DNA from: Fodinibius sp964490705
Lineage (GTDB): Bacteria; Bacteroidota; Rhodothermia; Balneolales; Balneolaceae
NCBI GenBank assembly: GCA_964490705.1
Contig: CAZBCG010000006.1
Coordinates: 62,001-126,000 of the forward strand
Length of the DNA: 64,000 nt
Direction: 5' to 3'
In this document: piece by piece, positions 18,135 through 27,125 of the stretch
Layout of the letters: every line of letters begins with the position of its first letter
Position numbering within the stretch: position 1 is the first letter of the stretch
Made by a program: the position numbers and the translations under genes
The notes under the pieces: generated by a model
What the model was told of the DNA's origin: nothing
Databases searched by the model: none
Seen by the model: the letters and a program-made list of their open reading frames with translations, nothing else

Positions 18135-18536
18135 AGATGACCTTATTTTATTAAAATTACACTCACGTATGAGCGAGTATTAATTGAGACTCATCCCTGA
18201 ATAGCTATTTAAAAATTAGCACTTCCGATATCATCGAAAAAGCTGTAAGGACTTGAGCCCCTTTCATTTACATGAGTTAACAAATGATGATATGTTACAG
18301 ATTATCCCGCCGATATGGATTAAAAACATCTAATGCTTTTTTTGTAACAACATCCCCATGCTGCCTATCTTATATATTTACATATATTTTCATTTTACTG
18401 TCTGATTTATATATCCATCCTAACCATCCATGCACATTATCAGTATGTTATATTGGGATACATCACCAGATGGAATGATTTGACCGATAATGCGTTAAGC
18501 ATATTGCGCAGTAATTTTTTGATATTCGAACAATAC
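18135..18536. other. AT-rich divergent region without recognised genes
   Basis: About 400 bp separate protease 2 from the divergent Nudix gene. Frames here are short and composition is AT-rich with many T-runs. I recognise no RNA or repeat. It should hold both promoters. Confidence 0.45.
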
Positions 18537-19190
18537 ATGCACGACCTGATTTCCTTTTTAGAAGAACGGCTGAACAAACAACTGCCTGGCCAACGGGCCC
18601 AGCTCGAAATGGCTCCCAAACCGATCGCTGACAGTGCCGGGCAGCCACGTGCCATGGAAGCCCCCGAAAGTGCACATCAAAGCAGTGTGTTGGTTCTGCT
18701 CTTTCCCAATCAGGAAAACCAACCGGAGCTCACGCTAACCCTGCGCAGCAGCGATATCAATCACGGCGGGCAAATTAGCTTTCCCGGCGGACGTGCGGAA
18801 GAGGGGGAAACAATAACTGAAACAGCCCTTCGCGAAGCCTGGGAAGAGATCGGTATTAAACAAGAAGAGGTAACAATTATCGGGCAGCTCAGCGATCTGT
18901 ACGTGCGCCACTCCAATAATATTGTGAGCCCGGTAGTGGGTGTTATGGACGCCCCTCCTGATTTCAAGATCAATCCCCGAGAAGTCGAAGAGGTATTTGC
19001 TGTAGAACTGCGCTCGCTTATCCACAAGAAAAACCTGACAGTTGAAGACTGGAATCTAAGTAAGCATACCTACCAGGTACCGTACTGGGATGTGCATCGC
19101 GTGCCATTGTGGGGTGCCACGGCAATGATGCTCAACGAGCTGCTCGACCTGTACCGCGAATTTTTAACGCAGCACCCTGATACCGATTAG
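18537..19190 (+). CDS. CoA pyrophosphatase-type Nudix hydrolase
   Basis: The 217-residue product from the ATG at 18537 has the Nudix box GGRAEEGETITETALREAWEEIGI. It also has the preceding CoA-type signature LTLRSSDINHGGQISFPGG, which marks the NudL/NUDT7/NUDT8 subgroup that cuts CoA and its derivatives to 3',5'-ADP and 4'-phosphopantetheine. The frame stays open 28 codons upstream to 18453, but that part looks unlike the family, so the inner ATG is preferred. Its ribosome site is weak. It overlaps the convergent glycosylasparaginase gene by 4 bp at the stop codons. Confidence 0.88.
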   Translation: MHDLISFLEERLNKQLPGQRAQLEMAPKPIADSAGQPRAMEAPESAHQSSVLVLLFPNQENQPELTLTLRSSDINHGGQISFPGGRAEEGETITETALREAWEEIGIKQEEVTIIGQLSDLYVRHSNNIVSPVVGVMDAPPDFKINPREVEEVFAVELRSLIHKKNLTVEDWNLSKHTYQVPYWDVHRVPLWGATAMMLNELLDLYREFLTQHPDTD

Positions 19191-20155
19191 CTAACCCAGT
19201 GATTGCTGTCTATTAGGCGATTCTCATCGGATTGGTAAACGGCAAAATCAAACCCCTTTTGGACACTGTATCCGCCAAATTGGCCTTGCTTATTTACGGC
19301 GATGAACCCCACCTGGATGCCCTCCAGTGAATCATTTTTCTGTGCAATGCGCTGTACCGCTTTCTTACAAGCGGTTTTGGGATCATCACCGCGACGCATA
19401 TTTTCAACTACCAAGTGACTGCCACACGTTCTGATGACCTCTTCGCCCAGACCCGTTGCCGCTGCAGCACCCACTTCATTATCAACGAATAAACCGGCCC
19501 CAATGAGCGGAGAGTCACCTACCCGGCCATGCATTTTCCAGGCCGTGCCGCTGGTCGTGCACGCCCCCGACAAATTACCGTCCGCATCCAACGCCAGCAT
19601 GCCGATGGTATCGTGATTTTCAATATTGATCTCGGGCTTATATTCAGCTTTTTTCTTCCATTCCTTCCAATCCTTTTTGGATGCTTCCGTAAGCAGATCT
19701 TCTTTCTCAAACCCCTGCTCCAACGCAAAGTCCAGTGCACCATCAGCCACCAGCATCACATGCGGCGTCTCTTCTTTAACTTTTCGTGCTACCGAAATCG
19801 GATGCTTGATATGCTGTAATGCCGCCACTGATCCGCACCGATTCTGCTCATCCATGATGCATGCATCCAACGTTACAAACCCATCCCGATCGGGATATCC
19901 TCCATAACCGACGGTGCGTACCTCCGAATCAGCTTCGGTCACCCGAACGCCGGCCTCTACCGCATCGAGTGCAGAACCACCCGCTGAGAGTATATTCCAT
20001 GCCTCTTTATTTGCCGCCAAACCGTGTTTCCAGGTAGAAATTACCAGCGGCTTATTAGCTGTCCCAGCACTTATAGATTGTATTGGGGACCACTTTTCCA
20101 TTGGCAGAAGTCCGCCGAGGACCGTCATTTTCAAAAAATGTTTACGACTGATCAT
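19187..20155 (-). CDS. glycosylasparaginase / isoaspartyl-peptidase family Ntn hydrolase
   Basis: The 322-residue product belongs to the Ntn-hydrolase asparaginase-2 family. It resembles N4-(beta-N-acetylglucosaminyl)-L-asparaginase, which removes the sugar from Asn-linked glycan remnants. The self-cleavage site is HDTIGM, so Thr183 would become the new N-terminal nucleophile of the beta chain. Downstream motifs are GRVGDSPLIGAGLFVDNEVGAAAATGLGE. The N-terminus (MISRKHFLKMTVLGG) looks like a Tat-type signal with Lys in place of the second Arg, suggesting export. Three co-directed genes (20155, 21310, 22584) of amino-acid and amide breakdown follow each other with 54-80 bp gaps, so they may form a nitrogen scavenging unit. 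Confidence 0.87.
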   Translation of the reverse strand: MISRKHFLKMTVLGGLLPMEKWSPIQSISAGTANKPLVISTWKHGLAANKEAWNILSAGGSALDAVEAGVRVTEADSEVRTVGYGGYPDRDGFVTLDACIMDEQNRCGSVAALQHIKHPISVARKVKEETPHVMLVADGALDFALEQGFEKEDLLTEASKKDWKEWKKKAEYKPEINIENHDTIGMLALDADGNLSGACTTSGTAWKMHGRVGDSPLIGAGLFVDNEVGAAAATGLGEEVIRTCGSHLVVENMRRGDDPKTACKKAVQRIAQKNDSLEGIQVGFIAVNKQGQFGGYSVQKGFDFAVYQSDENRLIDSNHWVS

Positions 20156-20209
20156 AAATATTCTTTTACCACTTATTATTTGAATGCCTTCTAACTAATA
20201 GCAAAATTT

Positions 20210-21310
20210 CTATCCATCCGAAAGTAACTGTACTGCATTCGTCCCAATATCCATGCCGATGGCAATACCCATTCCGCTAAGCCCCGCTGCCACATATCGA
20301 CGATCATCCACCTGTTGAACAATCGGCGTCTTTGTGGGTGTAAATCCCATAATGCCGGACCATTGCTGTGCAACCCGCCACTCATCGGGCAGCCTTAACA
20401 CATCCGATACAAAATTAACAAGGTGACTTTTGATGGTTTCATTAGTTCCAAAATGATCGGTTTTTTCTCCCTCTTTATCCAGATTTCGTGCGCCGCCAAT
20501 CAGCAGTCGTTTTCCCACATTACGAAAATAGATATATCCTTCGTCGTGATGAAAAATTCCCTTCCAAGGCATCTTTTTGAGCTCGTTCGTAACAAAAACA
20601 AACCCGCGGGCAGGTATAACATCAACCTCCGGAAGCAGACGCTGCAGAAATCCATTGGCCGCCAGCAATACTCTTTGCGCACTGAGCCGGGGACCATTCT
20701 CAACAAGCACCACCCCTTCGGGACTCACCGTTTCCACATTGCAATTCCATTTAATTTCTACCCCCGCCTGGCTCACTTTTTGGACAAGCGCCTGCATCAT
20801 TTTACCGGGATGAAGTGCCCCCTCGAGTCGGTTTTGAATCACAGGATATCCTTCCAGTTGTCCAGTGCTATAAACCGATTGTTCATCCAGCAAGTCCAGC
20901 ATCCACCGGTTAAACTTATCGATATGCAGAGATACCTTTTCGAAATCTTCCCGGGATCGAAAAAATTCATATCCTCCGCAATGTTCATAACCAATAGCTT
21001 GCTCACCCAGCGTTTGCTTTAAAAGCTCCAGTCCCCTATACCGGCGAACAATACGCTTTTTGATATTTTCTTCGGATTCTTTCTGCATATCCGCCAGGTG
21101 CTCACCGATGGAACCTACGCATGCAAAGCCCGCATTTCGCGTGCTGGCACCCTGCGGTAAAAATCCCCGTTCTAACACTGCTACCCGCGCATCAGGAAAT
21201 TCTTGTTTATAAAACAGTGCTGATGAGAGCCCGACGATGCCGGCTCCCACGATGATTAAATCGTAAGGCCGTAAAAAGGAATCTTCTTCCCAAAAAGAGT
21301 ATTGCTTCAT
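20210..21310 (-). CDS. FAD-dependent oxidoreductase of the DAO family
   Basis: The 366-residue product has an N-terminal FAD-binding Rossmann motif (DLIIVGAGIVGLSSALFYKQ), the DAO-type RNAGFACVGS segment after the second strand, and the C-terminal GLSGMGIAIGMDIGTNA FAD-contact region. Enzymes of this family oxidise amines or amino acids such as glycine, sarcosine or D-amino acids. The substrate cannot be named from sequence. It has no signal peptide. It lies between an exported glycosylasparaginase and an M20 amidohydrolase on the same strand, consistent with a role in using amino acids released by those enzymes. Confidence 0.86.
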   Translation of the reverse strand: MKQYSFWEEDSFLRPYDLIIVGAGIVGLSSALFYKQEFPDARVAVLERGFLPQGASTRNAGFACVGSIGEHLADMQKESEENIKKRIVRRYRGLELLKQTLGEQAIGYEHCGGYEFFRSREDFEKVSLHIDKFNRWMLDLLDEQSVYSTGQLEGYPVIQNRLEGALHPGKMMQALVQKVSQAGVEIKWNCNVETVSPEGVVLVENGPRLSAQRVLLAANGFLQRLLPEVDVIPARGFVFVTNELKKMPWKGIFHHDEGYIYFRNVGKRLLIGGARNLDKEGEKTDHFGTNETIKSHLVNFVSDVLRLPDEWRVAQQWSGIMGFTPTKTPIVQQVDDRRYVAAGLSGMGIAIGMDIGTNAVQLLSDG

Positions 21311-21390
21311 TGTTATTTGTTATCGGTTATTCGTTGCTGGTTGCTAAGTTTCAAAAGACTCTAATCTAACCTGTTTACTGATACTAATAA

Positions 21391-22584
21391 CTAATCTCTA
21401 ATCTCTTGAAACACCAACGATGCCATTAACGCCGCACCGGTCGTAAAACACTCTTCGTCAATATTGTATTTGGGATGATGCCAGGTATAGGTCGATCCCG
21501 TTTCTTCGCGCCCGCTCCCCAGAAAGAAAAAAACGCCCGGAAACTCCTGCTGATAAAATGCAAAATCCTCCCCTGCCATAATGGGGTCTTCCATAATCTC
21601 CACATTCTCTCTACCCAAAAGCTCGCTGGCGGAATCAATTACGCAGTCCGTCGCCCAATCGGTATTGTGCACAGCGGGATAACCAAAATCAAAATCAAAG
21701 GTGTAGCTACCACCAGATGCTTCAGTAATACCTTTCACAATCTGCTCGATGCGTTTCTCGATCATCTTGGCCGTCTCTTCCCCAAAAGTACGCACCGTGC
21801 CCAACATTTCCACTTTTTCGGGGATGATATTATGAGCCGATCCGCCGCTAATTTTTCCTACCGTTACCACAGCAGGTTCGGTAGGATTTATATTTCGACT
21901 CACAATCGTCTGCAGTTGACTTACAACCTGACTAGCCATTACAATAGGATCTACAGCCTCGTGAGGTGATGCGGCGTGACCGCCCTGTCCAATAATTTCG
22001 ATTTTGAATTCATCAGGCCGGGCCATCAACGGTCCCTTGCGAGTAGCAATCTTTCCGGGTGCTAAATTGGGGTTAGAATGCAATCCGTAAATCACATCTA
22101 CGCCTTTCTCTTGCAAATAACCCGTTTCGCAGAGCAAGCGGCCGCCACCGGGCAGTTTTTCTTCTCCCGGCTGAAAAATAAGCAACACCGTTCCCTCAAT
22201 TTCATCCTGCAGATCCGTCAAAATTTTAGCTATCCCCAACATATTTGCGGTATGGCTATCATGTCCACAGCAGTGAGCAACACCCTCATTTTGAGACATA
22301 AACTCTTTTTTGTGGTCGCCCTCTTCCGAAATAGGCAACGCATCAATATCTGCCCGCAAAGCCATCACGCGATCAGAAGATTTTCCGCCCTTCAGCACCC
22401 CTACGCATCCCGTTTCCAGCGGACGATCCACTGAAATACCCAATGCTTCCAATTTTTCGATGATAAACGATGTCGTTTCGTGCTCTTGGTAACTCAGTTC
22501 GGGATTCTGGTGCAAGTGGCGACGTATAGCAATCATCTCATCGTGATATGCTTTCGCTTTATCTTGGATTTTACGTAATTCCAT
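21391..22584 (-). CDS. M20-family amidohydrolase (N-acyl-amino-acid hydrolase type)
   Basis: The 397-residue product is a metal-dependent amidohydrolase of the M20D type (hippurate or N-acetyl-amino-acid hydrolase, IAA-amino-acid hydrolase). It shows RRHLHQNPELSYQE at the start, the metal ligands in AHCCGHDSHTANMLG, FQPGEEKLPGGGRLL, and the late MAGEDFAFYQQEFPG with a metal-binding Glu. A lid or dimerisation domain lies at residues ~180-300. No signal peptide is seen, so it works in the cytoplasm. The Cys in HCCGHD is a usual metal contact in M20D enzymes. Exact substrate is not readable. Confidence 0.9.
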   Translation of the reverse strand: MELRKIQDKAKAYHDEMIAIRRHLHQNPELSYQEHETTSFIIEKLEALGISVDRPLETGCVGVLKGGKSSDRVMALRADIDALPISEEGDHKKEFMSQNEGVAHCCGHDSHTANMLGIAKILTDLQDEIEGTVLLIFQPGEEKLPGGGRLLCETGYLQEKGVDVIYGLHSNPNLAPGKIATRKGPLMARPDEFKIEIIGQGGHAASPHEAVDPIVMASQVVSQLQTIVSRNINPTEPAVVTVGKISGGSAHNIIPEKVEMLGTVRTFGEETAKMIEKRIEQIVKGITEASGGSYTFDFDFGYPAVHNTDWATDCVIDSASELLGRENVEIMEDPIMAGEDFAFYQQEFPGVFFFLGSGREETGSTYTWHHPKYNIDEECFTTGAALMASLVFQEIRD

Positions 22585-22739
22585 ATCAAATTATTTGATT
22601 GTAAGACAACATTGATGCCTGAAGTAGAAAATAGAAATTTTCTGGCAAGTTCATGACACTAATTTCTGTAACATATTTAGGGTATCACCGTACAGTTCAG
22701 GAGATTACTACGGTTACCCAAAACAGCTAGCACACGAAC

Positions 22740-24053
22740 ATGAACACACGAAACATATCTTGGGAAATTGTTTTGGCAGGTATTGCATTCGTTGCCATTG
22801 GAATTTACCTGCTGGATCACAATTCATCGCCTTCTTCTGCGGACAACAATGCCACCTCTAAAAAACTAGAATCTACAGCACCAACTCCGCCAACGCCCCC
22901 CAGCGGACTGCCGAGTACCATTGTTATTGATCTGCAAAATTTAGACGAGCTCGAGAATCTCGAAAAACTAAAGGACATCAAAAACTTAGAAGAACTGAAG
23001 GATCTCGAAATTGAGCTTAAAAATATCGACAAGGTCATCGAGCAGCACGTGAACGAAGAAGATATTCAACGACATCTGGATGAAAGTCTGAAACAGCTGG
23101 AAACGAAACTCCAAAAAATTGAAAAGGCTGATTTTAATGTAAAGGTCCAAAATCAAAAAGTGTATATTAACAAAGACTATGATGTTGATGAATCCCAATG
23201 GACAGAGGTGAGTCCGGGAGTATATGTATTCCGGGATTCATTCAACACAGATAATCTGCAGTCGATGGACTTTGATCTGGAATTTGGAAATGTAAATATC
23301 GTGGGTTCTGATGCTGCTAAGGGAGAAATTATTATTCGCGCTACGGGCGATCTCGAAGATCCGGCTGCCTTTTCTAAGAATATGAACATCGACAGGCAGT
23401 TTTCATCGCCGAGCGCTACATTTCGCATGCGTTCAAGCAATGAGAGTAATATGTCCAACTATATTAATCTCGAGGCTACGCTTACACTACCAAGCAGTAC
23501 AAAGATTAATGCCAAGACCTCCGGCGGACATATCAATGCCAATAACCTGAACAACAATCAGCAGTTTCATACCTCCGGCGGACATATAACGCTGGATACC
23601 ATTGAGGGCGAAACGGTGGCCGAAACCGGGGGCGGGCATATTACTTGCGAGCAAATTTCAGGCAATGTATTACTATCTACCGGAGGAGGGCATATCAAAG
23701 TACAGAACGCAAACGGCTCGCTCACAGCAAAAACCGGAGGAGGGCATATCGAAATCAAGAATGCTTCGGGCAATGTTGTCGCCAAAACCTCCGGTGGTAA
23801 CATTTCAACGTCTGTTCAAGAAGCGAACGGACCATTAAAATTTTATACTTCGGCAGGAAATATTTCTCTTATGCTGCCTGAAAATATCGGTGCTAATCTC
23901 GATATTTCGGGGTCGGTCGTAAAACTGGCTGACCTGTTCAACTTCGACGGCAACAAAAGCAAGGGCAACATCTCCGGAACGATCAACGGAGGCGGCGTGC
24001 CCGTAGTCGTCAGTTGCGGATACGGAAATGTGAATATCGACGCCAACAAATAA
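22740..24053 (+). CDS. membrane-anchored GIN/DUF4097-type beta-helix protein
   Basis: The 437-residue product starts with one hydrophobic segment (VLAGIAFVAIGIYLL, ~11-25) that serves as anchor or uncleaved signal. A Pro-rich stretch follows, then a highly charged Leu-rich helical region (~62-125, DELENLEKLKDIKNLEELKD) likely to form a coiled coil. The rest is a beta-helix of the DUF4097/GIN class. From residue 260 there are five exact 18-residue rungs each starting T-(S/G)-G-G-H-I, and the start of a sixth. The role in this family is not known; adhesin or envelope-stress scaffold has been suggested. Its stop codon overlaps the mnmD start (TAATG), so the two are translated together although no functional link is obvious. 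Confidence 0.82.
   Translation: MNTRNISWEIVLAGIAFVAIGIYLLDHNSSPSSADNNATSKKLESTAPTPPTPPSGLPSTIVIDLQNLDELENLEKLKDIKNLEELKDLEIELKNIDKVIEQHVNEEDIQRHLDESLKQLETKLQKIEKADFNVKVQNQKVYINKDYDVDESQWTEVSPGVYVFRDSFNTDNLQSMDFDLEFGNVNIVGSDAAKGEIIIRATGDLEDPAAFSKNMNIDRQFSSPSATFRMRSSNESNMSNYINLEATLTLPSSTKINAKTSGGHINANNLNNNQQFHTSGGHITLDTIEGETVAETGGGHITCEQISGNVLLSTGGGHIKVQNANGSLTAKTGGGHIEIKNASGNVVAKTSGGNISTSVQEANGPLKFYTSAGNISLMLPENIGANLDISGSVVKLADLFNFDGNKSKGNISGTINGGGVPVVVSCGYGNVNIDANK
23517..23786 (+). repeat. five tandem 54-bp coding repeats (18-residue rungs)
   Basis: The repeats start at 23517, 23571, 23625, 23679 and 23733. Each begins acc(t/g)(c/g)cgg..g.acat and codes for TxGGHI followed by 12 more variable residues. 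DNA identity is highest in the first 20 bases of each unit. Confidence 0.85.
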
Positions 24054-24832
24054 TGTCTGAAGATACTTCTGAGAGTGATTCCAAGCTCATCATTACCCGG
24101 GATGGCTCACACACCGTCTATTCCTCTGGCTTTGACCAGCACTATCACAATCCCAATGGAGCCATAGCTGAAAGTAAACATGTGTTTTTTGAGCAAACCG
24201 ACCTGCTCGATGCACTCAATCAACAATCAGACATTACCATACTTGAAATAGGATTCGGCACGGGATTAAACCTGATGCTCTTGCTCGATTATTATCTTGA
24301 TTCAGGGTCTGAGGCCAAGATCGACTATTACACCATCGAGGGATTTCCGCTGGATGCCAACACAGCCCAAAACCTCAACTACAAGCAACATCTCAACCAT
24401 CCTGAACTGGGCGATAAAGTCCTTTCTGTTTTTGATAATCTCGACGATAGGATGAATACTTTCTCATTTTTTGATAACGTATCAGCACACATTTTTAATG
24501 GGATGTTTGCCAATTTCCCAGAGGAAAATATCGGCGCTCAATATATTTTTCACGACGCCTTTTCGCCTGATGCCAATCCCGATTTATGGACTGGTGATGT
24601 TTTCAAAAAAATAAAAACTTTAAGTGCCGGTGATGTGATGCTCTCAACGTATTGTGCCGCATCCAAAGCACAGGGAGCTCTGGCCTGGGCGGGATGGCAT
24701 GTCGCCAAAACACAGGGAGCGTTGGGCAAGCGCGAAATGATCCTAGCCGCACTAGATGCCAACCGGCTTGCTGATCTTAAACGAATTGATGAGGAGCGCT
24801 ATGGCCGCCGCTACGAAGAAGGCGATTTTTGA
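24053..24832 (+). CDS. mnmD: tRNA 5-methylaminomethyl-2-thiouridine methyltransferase (MnmD, MnmC1-type)
   Basis: The 259-residue product matches the DUF752/MnmC N-terminal methyltransferase domain without the fused oxidase. It uses SAM to make mnm5U from nm5U at the wobble position 34 of certain tRNAs. Motifs: SAM-binding ILEIGFGTGLNLMLLL, the acidic YYTIEGFPLD, the active-site HDAFSPDANPDLW, and the closing STYCAASKAQGALAWAGW. An extra 13-codon upstream extension is open but begins inside the preceding gene; the ATG at 24053 shares its A with the TAA of that gene. Free-standing MnmD is common in Bacteroidota and some Firmicutes. Confidence 0.92.
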   Translation: MSEDTSESDSKLIITRDGSHTVYSSGFDQHYHNPNGAIAESKHVFFEQTDLLDALNQQSDITILEIGFGTGLNLMLLLDYYLDSGSEAKIDYYTIEGFPLDANTAQNLNYKQHLNHPELGDKVLSVFDNLDDRMNTFSFFDNVSAHIFNGMFANFPEENIGAQYIFHDAFSPDANPDLWTGDVFKKIKTLSAGDVMLSTYCAASKAQGALAWAGWHVAKTQGALGKREMILAALDANRLADLKRIDEERYGRRYEEGDF

Positions 24833-24842
24833 TACCTCATCC

Positions 24843-24861
24843 GGTGACTGAACTTGTCACC
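24843..24861. repeat. short palindrome ggtgac/gtcacc
   Basis: 6-bp perfect arms (ggtgac and gtcacc) around a 7-bp spacer, just after the mnmD stop. It lies in the convergent gap with the second palindrome at 24937-24957; it may be a decayed repeat or a transcript-end hairpin. Confidence 0.5.
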
Positions 24862-24936
24862 TGACGAATGAAAACAATATTAGTTTTTATGCTATGATAA
24901 GCGTGGAAGCTTATTTCAGCTGGCTAAAGCCTGTAG

Positions 24937-24957
24937 ATGCTGAAACAAGTTCAGCAT
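24937..24957. repeat. CTGAA/TTCAG family palindrome (atgctgaa acaag ttcagcat)
   Basis: Perfect 8-bp arms with a 5-bp spacer, in the convergent gap between mnmD and the helicase gene. It is followed by 'gat' as in the copies at 57552-57572 and 34889-34934. Confidence 0.75.
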
Positions 24958-25050
24958 GATATTCTTGTTATTCCAGATGCCCGGTACTTTTGAAGTGCAC
25001 ATGCTTAAATAATATTCTCCCGACCACAACCCCAGTGTTCGGGCGATAGC

Positions 25051-27027
25051 TTATTCCCCATTTTCCTGAAAGCGATGCAACAAGCGCCCCAAAAACTTGC
25101 CGGCATAAACTTTATTAATGTGGCTCATATCCGCTAAAATAACCAAGCGATCCTTGCTACGCGAAAACGCTACATTGAGTAAACGGGGCACAGCCAGCCC
25201 GTTTTTCTCTTCATCAAAAGGCCGCACCGAATAGTGGCGACGACGGCCGTATTGTTCTTCTCCGCTCATCACCGTATCAAAAATAATCACATCCTTTTCG
25301 CGCCCCTGGAATGTGTGAATCGTGCCCACTTCGATCATGCCGAGGTCATTTTGATAGAGCGCATCACGAATTTCATAGACCGTACTGCGGAACGGTACAA
25401 TAATCCCGATTTCATCCACCGGCACGTGATTCTTAAGCACCAATCGCTTCACCATTTTGATAAGAATATGATTGTGAACCTCGTTGACCGGCTGAAATCC
25501 CTTGCCTTCGTCCTTTTGAGTTAACCTTGGCCCATACTTTTGGCTGTCGATCACATTCACCGTGGTCTGGCTGCTCTCCTGCTGCTTGATCATCGGATCC
25601 AGCTCCTCATCCGGCTGGGCTGTTTTTAATCGCCCCTCATAAAACACCGTACTCAACACTTCCGCCAGATCTTCATTCAAGCGATATTGGGTATCATAAA
25701 AAGTGGTCAGCGGACGATTTTTGTCGTGCCAGGCAAACAGGTCTTCGGTGGTCTCGGCCTCCGAAGCAAAGGTAAAAATATCCTCCTCCAGAAACTTGCG
25801 CGCCGACTGATCATCCGTCAATGCAATGGGCGGCAACTGCATGGGATCCCCCACTACAACAATATGCGACTTTGCCTTTGCGGCCAGTACCATCAGGTAC
25901 GGCAAATTCGCCATCGACGCCTCATCAACCACCACCGCATCGAACTCTTGTCCATCGAACAGATCCGAGGTACACACCTTAGCCAGCGTGGTAGCCACCA
26001 GTTGCATACGCTCGAGCTCGATCCGCTCATTGACCGTAATGAGATCGTCAATCTTTTCCTCCAGCGCCACTTCGCCGCCGTGCTCATCCACACGCTTACC
26101 CAACCTTTCGATACGGTCGTCAAGTTCCTGCGGCACCTCTTCGCCGTGCTCCATCAGATTGTCGACCTCTTTCTGCAGCTTCTGATATTCGCCCAGCAAG
26201 TTGTCCAGGTTTCCGGCCTTTTCCTTCTGGGCCTGCTGCTTCTTTTCGATATGCTGGTCAAAAAGCACGCCCTCCAGCCGCTCACTGTCCAGCGCCATTT
26301 CACCGAAGCGCGTAACGTTTTCTTCTAAATGTTCTTTTTCCACGGATGTCAACGCCTTTAATGCGCTTAACAATCCCACATCTACCGCACGGTTGGTATT
26401 GGCGGCAAACAGCACACGCTTCCCCTTGATCAGGTAATTGGCCATCATAAATCCCAGCGTAGAGGTCTTGCCTGTGCCCGGCGGTCCCCAGACATACAGC
26501 ACTTCATTTTGAAGGGATTTTACCAGCGATTCGTGCTGCGAATCATTTCGGCGACTGTCATCCAAAACGCGCGTCTCATCATCCTCGGTATGATGCTTTC
26601 TTGCATCGTGATAAAATAGCTTCCCGATCTGTTTACGACGATTTTTCTGATCGGAATTGAGTAACTTTGCGAGCTCCGATTTCAGCTTTCGGAGCACGAA
26701 ATCGTTCTCCCACTCCACACTCACTTTGGGCAGCGTAGATCCATAATTATGGGGAAAATGCAGCACCACTTTTTCATCTCCCACTTCCACGGGATACAGC
26801 TCCAGTTCATCCTCGTGATCTTCCATTTCACCCTGAATCACTTCCGCAAATCGCAGTGAGGTGTTTTGCGACTCAAACTCATAGTAAAACGTATTGGGCG
26901 GATGATCTTCGAGCCGCGTACCGTCAAACAGCACATCCTGCGCCGGCTTTTCGCGCACCGTTTCGATCTCGGCATTCACCGCATCGAGCGCACGATTTAT
27001 TAATTTCTTAATCTTTTTGTCGCTCAT
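25051..27027 (-). CDS. Upf1/IGHMBP2-like superfamily 1 helicase
   Basis: The product is 658 residues from the ATG at 27027 (MSDKKIKKLINRALDA), preferred over a start 10 codons upstream. An N-terminal beta-barrel-like region (~1-150) precedes the SF1B core: Walker A VWGPPGTGKTSTLGF, a long coiled-coil insertion rich in Lys, Glu and Leu (~260-350), Walker B DAVVVDEASMANL, motif III VVVGDPMQLPPI, motif V GTIHTFQGREKDVIIFD and motif VI LLNVAFSRSKDRLVILAD. Such proteins unwind DNA or RNA 5' to 3' with ATP. The coiled coil sits where Upf1-type helicases have their stalk/1B insertion. The specific task in bacteria is unknown. A GntR-type regulator gene lies 98 bp upstream on the same strand. Confidence 0.88.
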   Translation of the reverse strand: MSDKKIKKLINRALDAVNAEIETVREKPAQDVLFDGTRLEDHPPNTFYYEFESQNTSLRFAEVIQGEMEDHEDELELYPVEVGDEKVVLHFPHNYGSTLPKVSVEWENDFVLRKLKSELAKLLNSDQKNRRKQIGKLFYHDARKHHTEDDETRVLDDSRRNDSQHESLVKSLQNEVLYVWGPPGTGKTSTLGFMMANYLIKGKRVLFAANTNRAVDVGLLSALKALTSVEKEHLEENVTRFGEMALDSERLEGVLFDQHIEKKQQAQKEKAGNLDNLLGEYQKLQKEVDNLMEHGEEVPQELDDRIERLGKRVDEHGGEVALEEKIDDLITVNERIELERMQLVATTLAKVCTSDLFDGQEFDAVVVDEASMANLPYLMVLAAKAKSHIVVVGDPMQLPPIALTDDQSARKFLEEDIFTFASEAETTEDLFAWHDKNRPLTTFYDTQYRLNEDLAEVLSTVFYEGRLKTAQPDEELDPMIKQQESSQTTVNVIDSQKYGPRLTQKDEGKGFQPVNEVHNHILIKMVKRLVLKNHVPVDEIGIIVPFRSTVYEIRDALYQNDLGMIEVGTIHTFQGREKDVIIFDTVMSGEEQYGRRRHYSVRPFDEEKNGLAVPRLLNVAFSRSKDRLVILADMSHINKVYAGKFLGRLLHRFQENGE

Positions 27028-27125
27028 TAATACAATACTTCTGGATTTCAAATTCATTTCTGGCAGACGTCAAACGTCAAATGTGAGATAATTCCCCGTT
27101 TCACTTCTCACGTTTGCCTGTTGTA

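Noticed and set aside
25687..26328. A 213-codon open frame opposite the helicase gene
   Set aside because: Low-complexity Leu/Gln-rich product, no family match, and the other strand encodes conserved helicase motifs.
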